Source: Acanthacorydalis orientalis
Lineage: Eukaryota; Arthropoda; Insecta; Megaloptera; Corydalidae
Direction of reading: 5' to 3'
Assembly: GCA_034766995.1 (NCBI GenBank)
Contig: CM068315.1
Coordinates: 51,065,162 to 51,129,161, forward strand
DNA: 64,000 nt
Positions 50,641-63,835 of this stretch are shown here, in pieces. Position numbers and translations under genes: made by a program. Under the pieces are notes generated by a model. It worked only from the letters and a program-made list of their open reading frames with translations. It ran no database searches and was not told the DNA's origin. Each line of letters begins with the position of its first letter. The first letter of the stretch is position 1.

Positions 50641-50684
50641 TGATAAATTTTTTTTGTAAATTATTATGTGTGTATTTATTTAAA

Positions 50685-50690
50685 CACACG

Positions 50691-50767
<77 letters not shown>
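50685..50767. repeat. (CA)n-(TA)n microsatellite
   Basis: A CA run (about 50687-50714) followed by a TA run to 50767. Confidence 0.97.
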
Positions 50768-50769
<2 letters not shown>

Positions 50770-51330
50770 CTGGCCAGTTACATTATTTTATACATATTAA
50801 CATTTTATTCTTATAGATATTAATATTTGTTTAGTATGAAACAAATATTTTTATAGACAAACTATTATGTGTATCTTTTTTTCTATTCTGTCAGTGTGCA
50901 TAAAATAAATAAAAAGTCGCTGAAATTAAACGATTTGATACTTTATTTTTATATTATTTACAGATATATAATGTAAAAATTTTTTTCTTAAGAGTAAATA
51001 ATTGTAAATACTTAAAAATAAAAGAACAGAAATCAAACATTAATTATATTTTTCGGTTAATCTTATAAAAAATAGAACATAAAAAGCGGTATTTATTTTT
51101 TATATTCTTTTTAAAATTCATAAACGTATTTAATCAAGTAGAAAATCAGTTTAAGGATAGTAGTGCCAAAAAAGACTACAAAACTATTTTAATATTTTTG
51201 AGGGTTATATTCCGATCACTATATTTTTATATAAAGTACTATAGAATTAAAATATCTCTCTGTATATATGTATATATAATTTTGATTTATTTTAATAAAT
51301 ATTAGTTGTAATACACAATTATTTATGGTA

Positions 51331-52567
51331 GCGCCAAATTTCTAAGCCTAACATGTTTGCGTATGAGCACGCATGGCTAATCTGTGCAGTGTGGTAGATT
51401 CATGTCTTAGTAGTATTCAGTAAAAATTTCCAGGTTATAACTTGATCAGTAGTACAGCGACAACGATATGAGTAAGAAGTGTTCTTAAAAATGTCACAAA
51501 TAACCAAAATTGAGTATCGTGCAGTAATAAAGTTTCTGATAAAATAATGGGTTACAATGCACAAAATTAAAAAATGTACAGATGAAGTATACGGAGAAGA
51601 TTCCGCTCTATATCACAGGGTAAAAGAATGGACTAAAAGAATTCAGATGGAAGAAGAGTCACTGGAAGATGAATCGTGTGTCCTGTAGAAGTTCTCGCGC
51701 CAGATTCTGTTGTACTTGTCCAAGATCTGGTGCTTAGCAACAGGCGTTTAAAAGTGAATAAATTATCAGTAATGTCCATTTTTTCACAAACAACTGTTCG
51801 CCGAATCCGTCCATAACAATTTAAATATGAATAAGGTTAGTGGAAGGTAGATACCTAAACTTCTTTCATCCGTTCAACATCAATGTCAAGTAGATTACTC
51901 ATGTTCATTTTGAGAGCTCTGTGAGTCAAATCCAAATGTAATAATCGAGTAAATTGTAACAGTAGATGAAAAGTTATTCTTTACTATGATCATCTATGAA
52001 AAAAGAAACATAGAATAGCGGCGAGAAGTTAAACTTCCTCCAAGAAAAGCCAAGGGATATCAATCTACAAGAAAGATCATGGCCACATTTCTTTCGGATT
52101 GTAATGAAATTTCATTATTTTTTTAGGAATGCAATACTAGCTATTAATGGCTAATATTATGCAACATTTCTGCATAATTTGTAGGACAATATGCAAAAAA
52201 ACAGCGCGGAATGCTAACCGCTTGTTGCACGACAATTAATCAGTTCACTAAGCTACTGTTTCTCAAGACGTTATTCGAGAGTGTGGCTTACAAGAACTTT
52301 ATCACCCACTCTACAATCCAGACATGGTCCCTAGTGATGATTACTTTTTTAATAATTAGAAAAAAGATTTACGTAGACGGTATTTTAATGGTAACGATAA
52401 GCTGGAAACATTCACCATTGAAAACAGAAGATTATTTTTATGAGGGTATGAACTGCTAATTAAGCGCTATAAAATTGTATCAAAGTTAAAGGGGATTATA
52501 TAGAAAAGTAGTAAAGTCTTGGTTTTTTATTTACATTTCTTCTTATCCAGGCTAGAATATTTGGCGC
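51331..52567 (+). mobile_element. Complete but inactive mariner element
   Basis: Terminal inverted repeats: left GCGCCAAATTTCTAAGCCT, right complement GCGCCAAATATTCTAGCCT. Both are flanked by the TA target duplication (51329-51330 and 52568-52569). Total length is 1237 bp, standard for mariner. The interior is one transposase gene in the plus direction with multiple stops and shifts. This is the only element of the window with both ends and the whole gene length kept. Confidence 0.92.
51491..52511 (+). pseudogene. Mariner transposase, full length, multiply broken
   Basis: ATG 51491 opens MSQITKIEYRAVIKFLIK and then a stop. Next come VYGEDSALYHRVKEWTKRIQ and SLEDES (the HTH pair and W-x-x-x-F/SLEDE landmark), PVEVLAPDS and LVLSNRRLKVNKLS. 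VTVDEKLFF holds the first catalytic Asp (51965), and PPRKAKGYQS and KIMATFLSDC follow. LHDN holds the second Asp (52231) and NPDMVPSDDYFF the third (52321). The end reads CIKVKGDYIEK before TAG 52509-52511. The 1021-nt length fits the usual roughly 345 residues. More than five in-frame stops and several frameshifts are visible, and the second-to-third Asp spacing is shortened. It is an old copy. Confidence 0.92.
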
Positions 52568-52686
52568 TACACTCATATAAGCATTTCAAATGACATGACA
52601 TTTTATTTTTTATTTTAATTTTGTAAAAACTATGATGATTAAATTTGAAATAAAGTATTTAATTAAATACATAAGTGAACAAAATA

Positions 52687-52690
<4 letters not shown>

Positions 52691-52758
<68 letters not shown>
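52691..52758. repeat. (TA)n microsatellite
   Basis: A pure TA array of about 68 bases, 120 bp right of the mariner element. Confidence 0.97.
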
Positions 52759-52760
<2 letters not shown>

Positions 52761-52769
52761 TATGTATAT

Positions 52770-53486
52770 ACAAAACTATATTCATAACAATGTAAAATTA
52801 CAGCAGATTAGTGAACACAAAATGACTATGATGGTATTAGTATATTGGTGTACATCATTACAGACTTACATATTATTTTACGTGAAACATGGCATTAAAT
52901 AGAGTCTTGTTTCTAACAATGTCCATGTATAGGCTGGGATCTGTAAGATTTTACGCAAGGATATACCATTTAATGGTTTGAGAAACTACTTTATAACATT
53001 GTTGTTATTTCAGGGTGATAAATCTTCTCACACTAAACGAAACTTAATCGACTGAACTCCAATTTACAATTTAGAACAACTAAATCGTTGCTATTCAAAT
53101 TATCATATAAAAACATTAAAAAAATGAAATGAAATATTTGGAAAACTGTATGTACAAAATTTAAGAAAAAAATTAATTGCTTCCCAAAAAAAAACATATA
53201 GAAGGTTCTAATTAATATTCAATTGGATTTCTTAAAAAATGCAATAATTATAATATAATGCTTTTCAAATATGAAATGATATAAATATTTAATTCTGACG
53301 ACAACAAGAAAAAAATATTACTTTAGTAAAATATATTTCATTATTAATCAATTTACAGGATACATAACATCGAACAGATGAATCGTAATAGGATGTATGC
53401 ATTTATTTTACAGACGATTAAATATGAAACATTGTACACATGTGTGTGCATCTATATTTTATATAAATATATATATATATATACAA

Positions 53487-53520
<34 letters not shown>

Positions 53521-53860
53521 GATCGATATAGCCATAACCATTATTTACACACATTTTCTCTATCTATGCAAAAAGCTTTATATTACGAAGATATTTTGTT
53601 ACAAACATCAAACTCAAAACTCACGTTCATATGAAGTTTGTATATAGCAGATATCTTCACAATATACTAAGAATGTGATTCCTTTTCGATAAAGTAACAA
53701 CGCAGCAGAGTACAGTCTATTTTTTATCTATTTTTATAGATATACATAGATTAGAATTTTTATTAAAGATAAAAAGTTGTAATAGTATCACGTACTTGCA
53801 GAATTTTTTCGAATTTTTGTAATTCTTGTAACATAATCCTACAATATATTATATTTCCTG

Positions 53861-53904
<44 letters not shown>

Positions 53905-55266
53905 ATGAGAACGTTGTTATTATGTCGATTATTTAAATAAATCTACAAAAATATTTTATACATATACACATCTAGGAAAAAACAATTATGAATACCTTTC
54001 GTGTCAACGTGTTCTTAAAAAAGTAATTTTAACTATTTTTTATCTGAAATAGAAATCATGCACGAACCAATTAGTGAAACAAGTAAATTTACCATATATT
54101 TATTGTTGACATATTTATAGTTTCAATTAATTATAAAAATGTTCACTGAATATTAACTATTCAATTTAATATTTGACACATCATAAATTATTAAATTAAA
54201 GAAATGTGAGCGAGTGAATGTATGTATAATGTATGTATGTTTATATGTATTTATGTGTAGATATATATATATATATATATATATTCGTATACAATTGAAT
54301 AGATGTGAATTTCATTTATAATAATGGTTAGTAACTCGCATACAAAAATAAAAAAAATCATACACATGTGCATATGACAATAAATTAGAAAAATTCAAAA
54401 AATATAAATTTCAGGAGTATTCGCTGAAGATTTTCGTTAGTTGTCTAATAAATAGATATAAATACAATAAATATATATATATATATATATATATTATATA
54501 ATACATATATATATATATATATAATTCTAATTATAAATATTGATTTTTGAAACGTTGTCTTTATGTTTCATGTTAATGTACATCTAAAATAGATAGTCTG
54601 ATAAACAAATATCTAGATATAAATACGAGTATATTTCATATATATTCAACGTATTTCTATTGTAAAATACACCCATTGCGAAAAATATCTTACGTTAATC
54701 CGATTAGCACACAGCGTAAACCTAACCAACGATGATAATATGTTTTGGTGTTACGTAAGATAATAGAAAATGTATTAAATTGATGCAAAGAATAGATTAA
54801 AAACATAATTTTCCTGATTCTACAAATATTAGTTTATCCTATCAACTTTAAATTTTAACAAAATAAAGATTTAATATAACTTATAAAAAACATGAGCAAT
54901 TGTATTTATGTTATAAGTTTTGCAGGAAATTTTAACATATTTATCGTTTATAAATATATATATATATATAACTTCACATTTCTAATACTGAACAAAAATG
55001 TTTTCAAAGTTATTTTAATGTCAGTGTCTATTATTATATATATTATACTTTATATATATATATATATATATTATTGTATTATAATATATATTTTTATGTA
55101 CACATTTACTGGTTATATGGCATTATTTGACTGATTATTTGGGATTTTAGGATGCATTGATATCTAAGATGATTAGCACCCAAACACAAACATAAGTAGT
55201 AACCCCACTTATTAAACGCAGGTGACATTGTTTTAAATCAACGAATTACAACGGTACTTAACATTC

Positions 55267-55270
<4 letters not shown>
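52770..55270. other. AT-rich gene-free stretch with many TA arrays
   Basis: TA arrays lie at about 53466-53520, 53861-53887 (followed by (GT)n), 54259-54284, 54473-54523 and 55049-55095. Frames through them are low complexity. No transposon end or exon is supported. Confidence 0.6.

Positions 55271-55276
<6 letters not shown>

Positions 55277-55310
<34 letters not shown>
55277..55310. repeat. (TA)n array at left edge of a mariner derivative
   Basis: The TA run ends at the tip of the element called at 55313-55887. Confidence 0.9.
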
Positions 55311-55312
<2 letters not shown>

Positions 55313-55314
<2 letters not shown>

Positions 55315-55887
55315 TTGATAAGAAATAATTGCAATCCAGTTAATTCATGCGGCACCCATTTGTTAAGATTTTATAAGTTTCCTAGCTGTTTTGAATGGAC
55401 CAGAACTGTTGGATGAATGACGCTTAACTTTTGTACTAGTTATGGAATTGTTCTGCTTGGTTTTGATTCAAATAACGCCTTCTGCTGGTTGTTATGAACT
55501 GAAGAGCGACGCGTTCATTTTTTTTCACCTTCAAGGCTCTCGTCCCCAGCATGAAATTTTCGGAACCACCATTACACCGTATTAGTACATTCTTTAACAG
55601 TACACACACCAAAAGCATCGTTTAGTTTATGAGCAGTTTCTGCTGCTTTACCATCCGTTTTGAATTCGTAGAAAAAATTCTCTTATGTGCTTCTTTTCAT
55701 CTTTAATTCAATAGCCCAATTTGAAGCAAAATTAATAATAAATCCATAGTCAATGTTATCAAAATACAGAACGAAAAACACATTTTAAAATTAAATTAAC
55801 ATGAGTACGATGAAATGACACTTTCATTGAAAAAAATTAAAGTTAGAATTCAAAAAGCGAAAACCGCAATTATTTTCCTACCAACCT
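55313..55887 (-). mobile_element. Non-autonomous mariner derivative, copy 2 (about 575 bp)
   Basis: The right tip (complement TTGGTAGGAAAATAATTGCG) and the left tip GATTGATAAGAAATAATTGC form terminal inverted repeats like those of the 24112-24669 element. TA arrays lie on both sides. The interior aligns with the 24-kb copy over its full length, including the point where the transposase N-terminus runs into the 3' terminal repeat. The reading just before that junction contains KWVPHELT, the conserved mariner motif that ends the N-terminal half, so the deletion boundary can be placed there. Confidence 0.8.
55375..55690 (-). pseudogene. Mariner transposase N-terminal (HTH) remnant
   Basis: The same HTH domain as in the 24-kb copy can be followed on the minus strand with frameshifts: the EFKTDGKAAETAHKLNDAF-type segment, the WWFRKF-type segment, LEGEKK, then ELVQKLSVIHPTV-type sequence towards KWVPHELT. 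The 60-codon open frame at 55618-55436 is out of frame with most of this and is a shadow. No catalytic residues are present. Confidence 0.7.
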
Positions 55888-55910
55888 TATATATATATAT
55901 ATATATATAC
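55888..55910. repeat. (TA)n array at right edge of a mariner derivative
   Basis: A TA run starting two bases after the terminal repeat; partner of the array at 55277-55310. Confidence 0.9.
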
Positions 55911-55919
55911 ATACACATA

Positions 55920-56443
55920 CACTTTTATTAATTGGCTGCTAGACTTTCCATTTTTCTCTATATGAACACTACTCTCTACAAATTTTTAACACCTTTATTC
56001 CAATTATTGTGTCATTTTAATACTTTTTTTATATCAATTGTGATATTTTAATATACTAATATTGAAACTTATACGTATGATATAATATTTAATTTATTAT
56101 TTTATTGTTTAAAGTATTGTATTAAGTAATTTTTTTGATATGTTTTTCCCCTTTTCATATTAACAAAACTACTTGGGACCCCTAAAATCAATTTTATATA
56201 CTTCAATTTCTTACAAACGGGAATGAGAGAATCACTCCATAATTATAAATTAAAAATAGTAGTGATACTCATTTAAGTTTAATTTATTATATAAAAAAAG
56301 AAAATAGTATTCTTTGTTTTTTCTGGAGTCTATAGAAACTTATCGTACTGCACATGACTTTTAACTTAAAATATTTATTGTCAAAATAAGATAACCCTAA
56401 TATTTGTTTAGTAATTATAATCTATATAAACAAATATAATGAA

Positions 56444-56478
<35 letters not shown>

Positions 56479-57960
56479 CTGAAAAAGATACAATTTTACA
56501 TCTCGTAGTCCATCAATTTGTATATCGTTTTTGCTTATTATCCAGTTACGCCTGCTTATGTTCATATTATTTTTCTGTAATTTGCAGAATATTAAAGCAG
56601 TTTTAATAAACTATAGTCTTAGTTTACTTATTTTAAAAACATTTAAAAAATTTAACAAATCTTGAAAATTTAATGTTTGTATTAATTTTTAAATACTTTT
56701 ACCTATTTAATGAAGAAACAAAAAAGTTAAAGCTTAATTTAAGTGTATAACTTATATTTAAAATGAAATTATTTATGAACCGTATAAAAATAATTATTTA
56801 ATACAATTATTTGTTACATTTTTAAATATATTTACAACAAATCAATTTCAAACTTGTTAAAATACGTATACATTTGTGTTTATTTCCAAATATTTAATAT
56901 ATAGAAATAATTTCAGTATGTAAAGAAAACGAGAGCTTTAATAAATATATATATATATATATATAAACACATGTGTGTAAGTGTATTTACATAAAGTGGG
57001 AATGAATCTATGTATGTGTATATACATTAGTTTGTAGGTAAGTGGATGGATATGCGTATATGGAAGTGAATCAAATAACAGAATAAAATATATAATATAA
57101 ACTCTGATTTAATTCATCATAGCGTTAATAAACGACCTGTCATAATGAGAGTCCGAAAACTTACAGTACGACCCATATAATCCAAAGAGAATCCGAATAA
57201 CATCAACACGCAACTTTCCAAACTTCTGTTAAATCCGATCCTAGACTCTCGAAAACACCATCTGTTAATTGATTTCAGATAGAATGAAATGGTTGAATAC
57301 ATATAATAGAGGGTAGCGTATTTATTCTGTATATTATAAACGTACAAATGAATTTTCATTTAATCATTTTTTATTAATTGAAAATAATATTTAATTCTAA
57401 TATTTACTGTATGAAATATATAATTATTTTCAATTATAATATATATATAATCAACTGATTTTTTTATTTTTATGAAATTTTATTTTAAATAAAATCCTTG
57501 ATTGTTATATTAACAATTGTTAAGAAATATAAGGTTTTTAATTATATTTTCAACAAATATTTTTATAAAATCTTAGCCATTTATTAAATTAACAATCTTA
57601 CTCATTAATAACTTGAATAATGGCAATATTTATTCAATGTTGAGATCATAATTTTTTTTCACAATAAAGTTCAACCTTCAAAAATCGAAATTTTACATTA
57701 TTTCTCTTCTTTAAGTTTGTCATTACGTCTATTGGACAAGATCCTCCATTTTTAATTTAAAATATGTCTATTTTATCTATACGTACGTTTATAATTTATT
57801 TAAATAAATTTTCTTGTTTTTGTAGTAATTCTATCGTTCTATGTAACAATTTATATAAATATTCTAAAAAGTTTTGTTCATAATCATTCATTTATTTTTG
57901 TTTCACTTTTTTTTTAGAATAAGTGCCTTAACAGTTCCTTCTATATTTTAAATATTCTTC
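55920..57960. other. AT-rich gene-free stretch
   Basis: TA arrays at 56447-56475 and 56945-56963. A GC-richer patch (57120-57310) contains a minus-strand frame of 80 codons (57359-57117) with no recognisable domain and no splice support. Confidence 0.5.
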
Positions 57961-57972
57961 TGATACATTCGT

Positions 57973-58027
<55 letters not shown>
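57973..58027. repeat. (CA)n-(TA)n microsatellite
   Basis: A CA head and a TA run to 58027. Confidence 0.96.
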
Positions 58028-58034
<7 letters not shown>

Positions 58035-58330
58035 GATTTATAAATGGACAAATTTATAAATACAATTAATCACATTTTAACAATATTAATTTCATAAATA
58101 TGACAGATTATTTTAACAAAATATAATTAAAACACTAATATAGATAAAGATAATGTATGTATAAATGTAATTATATACAAATTACTATTTTTTTAAAAAC
58201 TTTCCGTAATTTTTTACTTGTTTGTTAAATGTAATCTGTTATATATAATATTTTTTATACACAACAAAATGTCAAATATTTTGTTTCATTTTTTAGATAA
58301 TAAATTATTTTAAAATGTATATAGAAGAAA

Positions 58331-58336
<6 letters not shown>

Positions 58337-58385
<49 letters not shown>
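58337..58385. repeat. (TA)n microsatellite
   Basis: A pure TA array of about 49 bases. Confidence 0.97.
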
Positions 58386-58389
<4 letters not shown>

Positions 58390-58696
58390 TCTTAAAATGT
58401 ATAAAATACTTTTTTATATTCATGTATACTTATTCTTGCAAATACAATATAAAAGAAACAACATTATAATAATGATGCTAACATTTTCTTTTCATTGTAT
58501 TAAATTTCCGTTTCGACCAAAAAGAAAAAACATGAAAAGTCTTTGGTAACGTTATTTTTTCTCTTATTATTATAGCGCACGGTTTCAAATTTCGTTACAC
58601 TTTACTGTGATGAAATGTATTTTTAACAATTATAAATTAGTATGTAAACATTAATACTGTATATTTTATTAAACCGAAATTTATTTACTCTTAAAT

Positions 58697-58721
58697 ATAT
58701 ATATATATATATAATTATATG

Positions 58722-58799
<78 letters not shown>
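58697..58799. repeat. Longest (TA)n array of the window
   Basis: TA run 58697-58712, a short TTATATGCC interruption, then a TA run of about 75 bases to 58799. Confidence 0.97.
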
Positions 58800-58802
<3 letters not shown>

Positions 58803-58809
58803 GATATGA

Positions 58810-60850
58810 AGTCAAAGAAGGAACTATCTAATAATGTTCTCTTACGTTATAAAAACGAGTAACAATTTGTAACTTTATTTTGAAATTAATTACAATTTTT
58901 CTTGTAATTAAATATTTAAGGTACAAAGACAAATTTCTAAGAAATACGGAATAATAGAGACTGCTGTAAAAAAAGAACACAATTAAAAATTTAAATGAAA
59001 AACGACAGACAATTCTTTTAAAGAGAGAAATAATACAGTAAAATTAAAACATATATAAACAATAATTAAATTCAGGTGAACAGTTTTAAAAACAAAATAT
59101 GTTTCAATAACGGAATACGAATTATAACAAAAAAAATCATTCATGTATATTTTTTTGCTATACTTTGTATTCAGTTATTATTAAAATACCTCGTAGGTTT
59201 TTACCTATACATCTTTGTCATAATATATTTTTTGTTCGTTACTATGAAACTCAATATGTTTTCACAATTTTCTCTATTTCATCATATGTTCATAGACTCA
59301 TGAAAATTTATGAGGTATCACTCTCTTAACGCACATTTCGTGGTTTCATTCGCCTCTTAAATATATATATATATATACATATATGTGTGTGTAGGCAACG
59401 TGTTTTTCATAATATCAGGCATTCCTTTTCAATATTTCTCTTTATACGATTCACTGCCTTAATATGTCTTCTTCAACAACCAATTTCAAATCACACTTCT
59501 ATATAACTGTATATTACATGCAAAATATCTGATATTTTTTGCACAATTTTATTTAAAAATATATATTTCACTTTCATTTTCCTACAAGTATTCGCTTCCA
59601 ATTTTATTTTAAAGTATAACATTTATTTAATACCCACAGGTACGAAAGTAAAAATGTTTGCAAATATTTTCACATTGAAACGCAATTCATTTAATATATA
59701 CAAGTATTATTGCATAGCAAAATCTCGAATTATTTTAATATTTATTTTTGATTTAAAGTTTACTTCATTATCGCTATGATTGACAACTATGTTTTTTAAA
59801 AAAAACTGGGTCTTATTTCGTAATTAATAGATTTAATTAAAATTCAAATATAATACAAAATATAACGTGATGTATTTATTATTATATTTTCTAATTTATA
59901 TACACAAAGATTGATGACAATAAAATAAAACAGAGAGAACAATCAGTTTTTACAAGAATAAATTTTTAACTGTCTGTAAATGACATTTATATTAAAAGTA
60001 GCTATAATGAGAATAAAATAATTAATTTAAAGTGAACAACAACACAAACCGTTTTATAAACGAATTCATTGAAAGAAAATAAATTGATTTAATGACATTA
60101 ATGTAAGTAACTATAAATAAACAATTTATAATTTAAAAATAAACATGAAATTTGATCTATCAAAAATGTATTTTCTCTAAGAAAAATAAAAAAATTAAAT
60201 ATTTCGCAATATTAAAATAAGATTGTTACAATATAACTTTGACACTCACAATTTCTTTTCAGAAATAAACTTTTTATTTAAAAAAAATTAATCAAAAATG
60301 ATTGTTGTGTATGGAAATTTCGAATAACTATTTTGTAATCCGAAACACATGTCCAAAGGAATATTGTATTCTTTTAGAATACCTAATGTTTTAATGAAAA
60401 CACTATTTACGGTCGTCTTTTGAAAGAATAATAAACTTATATTTTCATATGAAATTTCAATAAAAGTATATCACTTATTGTATTTTAAAATACGGCAAAT
60501 CCTATCCAAAAAATGTTTATCATAACGGAATTATGTTGACTAAATAATGAGAAAAAAATTTGATTTATTTTATTAAAAAAGAGCTTTTCATTTCTTATAA
60601 GCTATTGACAATTTTGTGCTCAAAATATTCAACAATTTCTTGAACATTTTAATCATATAAAATTGTGGTATGTGGAAAATTAAAAATTCATCTGCAAAAG
60701 TGAATTTTTTAATAATACCAAAAATTATCAACTAAGACGGTTCCTTTAATGAAACGAAAAGTTAAGAAAAGAGTTTTAATAAAAAATATAGTCAATAATT
60801 GTTTACTGAAATGCAAATTGTAACTGAAAAATGTCATTATAAATATAAAT
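58810..60850. other. AT-rich gene-free stretch
   Basis: Random frames only, including a hydrophobic 75-codon plus-strand frame (59076-59303) that has no context. Confidence 0.55.

Positions 60851-60856
<6 letters not shown>

Positions 60857-60903
<47 letters not shown>
60857..60903. repeat. (TA)n microsatellite
   Basis: A TA array of about 47 bases. Confidence 0.97.
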
Positions 60904-60907
<4 letters not shown>

Positions 60908-60909
60908 TT

Positions 60910-61335
60910 TATTCAGTATCTTTAAAATACAATTTATTTTATCCATTCGCGAATAGCGATATTTCATAAATAAATATTTACGCAAACGAAAATCCAAATA
61001 GAAACGTGATTTATCAACAAAAAAAGTTAAAACTGATTTATGTTGCTCTTGAAACAGGAAAGTTTGCTGTCAAAAGTTTTATCGAAACACGTACTTTTTT
61101 CAATCAGCACTCATGTAAAATGGAATTACTCGCAAATTTCAATTTCCTGTAGCCAGATAAAGTTATTTTGTGTTGTTTTGATACGTGAATACAGGTTATA
61201 CGACATTAAAAGCATAGACAATGTGCAGGATGACATTCTGACACATACACACTTATTAATAGTAGTAGAATTTGTCTTTGATAGTACATTGTGATGAATT
61301 TACACTTTGACCAAAAAGTTCAGAGATTATTTTCA

Positions 61336-61367
<32 letters not shown>

Positions 61368-63107
61368 CGAGTATATATATATTGTGAAGTAATTAAAAAT
61401 AATAAGTCAGTTCATTGTACAGGAGATAAACTTATTTTGCAATCTTTATATCTAAGTATGTAAGATATTTTAATACGCACTTCTTGAAATTGTTAATCAT
61501 ATTTCTCTGATATTCTTTGAATAATAAAAAGAAATAATTATAAAAAATGTCTTCTACAAATTTTTTATATTTAAATATTTTACTTTGTATAAATTACTAT
61601 TGTTTTAAATTACATTTAAGATATTGACTACAAGATTAATGTGTATATATATATAAATATTAGATTCATAAAAACTTTATATTTTTTAAATAATAATATG
61701 AAGCTTTTAAATAATTGTCACATTCTGCCATGAATACATTTTGTTACCATTAATAGTGGCAAATATATCATTTTAGCACTTATATGTATTACTACATACA
61801 CATTTAAAGTTTATTTTTTCTGTTTTTTTTTTTTGGAAAATAAAAAGGACAGAATGACAGGTATAATGAGATAATAGTTATTTTTTAAAAAATAAACCTC
61901 TATAAATCTAATTACAAAAAATTGTTTTATACGTACTTCGAAATTTTGAAAAATTAGAAACTGTACTTTTTTTTATTTCACACATATATATATATATATA
62001 TATAATATACTTTTGTGCGTAAACATGTGTGAGTAATCTCGTAAATAAAACGAACGTTGATAAATAGTGAGTAGAACATAAATTTAAAGGGAAGGAAATA
62101 CCGAATAAATATATATCAGTCAATTGACACGAAAATATTTCTTATAAAAACACCTTGGCGCTGAGAATGTTCAGGTAGTTTTGAAGAAGATAAGAAAGTA
62201 GCGTTTGTTTTATAAAGTGCTTAGTAATAAATCTTGACAGGAAAAAATTGTGCGATGTATTAAATGCAAAAAATTGATAGCATGATATATGTTTAAGTCT
62301 GAGCTGTGCGAATTGGTTAACTTAAATCATCGGATAACACTTCTTACTGTGTTCACTTCTTGGACAAAATTTGTCTTAATGTGTTTTTCATTAGGAACTG
62401 AGAGTACGGTGATATTTTTACAAATGATTAAAACTGAATTAGTTACAATTACAAGATATCAGTGAGAACTAAAATAAGAAATTTAATATAATGTGTTTTA
62501 TAAGAAAATATTTACTAGCCAAATCAAGAAGTGATAACTGAACAATACATTTTCATTTTAATTAAACTGTTTATAACAGTCAAATATTAATTTTAATCTT
62601 GTTAATATAAACTAGAAAATATTCTTTTTAAAAAAAAATTTGAAAATATATGTTGTAATAGTTAGTTATTTAAAGTTGAAAAGAGCTTTGATAACTAAGG
62701 TTATTGCGCCCTATGTATTTTTATTACTATGATGATTCTTTTATTACTATGACGATAAAATTTAAAATATATACCTAAAATTTTAAAATAATTGTTATTT
62801 TATAAAAACAATTCCATTTTTTCTACTCATTTAGGAATACAATTACGTGTTCTAAAGAAATATGTAAGAATTTTAAACACCCAGTAATGATTTTTTATTT
62901 TATTATAAGGGAACGTTTATATTTTTCTAATTCAATTTTTACGAATATATAACATTCTAAAATAATTATATAGAAATTATTTAATAATAATATATAGTTT
63001 AAGGAACTAGAATATAGGTTCATATAATACTTTCAACAATATTAATATTTTATAATAATGAAAATATAAACGTATTCAGCAAAAGGAAATTTATTCAGAA
63101 TCTTGCA

Positions 63108-63110
<3 letters not shown>
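60910..63110. other. AT-rich gene-free stretch
   Basis: Contains an 84-codon plus-strand frame (61040-61294) without a known domain, TA arrays at 61343-61380 and 61987-62004, and a 20-base tandem duplication (TTTTATTACTATGATGATTC-like) at about 62719-62760. No gene supported. Confidence 0.5.

Positions 63111-63111
<1 letters not shown>

Positions 63112-63178
<67 letters not shown>
63112..63178. repeat. (TA)n microsatellite
   Basis: A TA array of about 65 bases followed by an AGAGAGAGATAGA purine tail. Confidence 0.97.
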
Positions 63179-63183
<5 letters not shown>

Positions 63184-63762
63184 CATATATAAAGATAGAG
63201 AGAGATAGAATAACTGTTCTATAGGAAATTTATAATAAACTGTATTGTTAACTAAAAAATAATTATCTGCATTTCAATTAACACTCTTTACTGGCAGTTT
63301 TCAAACTGCTAATTATTCACAGCTGTTCAGAGCACTATTATTCAAAAAAGTTATTTGTCGTTTATTATTTAATTACACATCACTCGTAATACACTACACT
63401 TTATTATATATATATATATATATATACACAAATTCATATTTATTTTTTAACTTAATATTAACGATGTATAAAAAATTCTATTTTTTTTAACAAAGTTATT
63501 AATTTAATAAATTTATTCGTCAGTTTTAAAACAAATTCGGTGTATATATATATATATATATACATATTTGGCAGTAATATAAAATGATTTTTTTTGAAAT
63601 AAACATTTACAATATTTTAATGTTAGAAGCGTTGAACAAAAATGAGTCTTTGTATCTAATTTTGTCCATTCTGTTTTTAATTTATTTAATATTTGAATAT
63701 AAAATACAATTATTATTCCGAAAGATTTGTTTATAGTCTTTCACTCTCGTACATTATTTCAG

Positions 63763-63832
63763 AACGCTTCTTTAATATCAATTAACGCACCCTCCTGAGA
63801 AAAAAATTGTACATTAAAAAAGAATCTGGTAG
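63763..63832 (+). other. Candidate splice-flanked exon (70 nt)
   Basis: A pyrimidine-rich acceptor (TCACTCTCGTACATTATTTCAG) and a donor (GGTAG|GTGAGCG) enclose 70 nt with stops in all frames, so it would be untranslated. It is followed by a GC-rich, CpG-containing stretch to about 63935. It has the same strand and size class as the candidates at 13832 and 29755. Evidence is splice signals only. Confidence 0.25.
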
Positions 63833-63835
63833 GTG

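Noticed and set aside
52211..52459. 82-codon plus-strand open frame
   Set aside because: It is a frameshifted reading of the mariner C-terminal half. The true frame around 52224-52335 holds the catalytic motifs.
61040..61294. 84-codon plus-strand frame as a gene
   Set aside because: No recognisable domain or flanking gene signals; the length is within chance for a slightly GC-richer patch.
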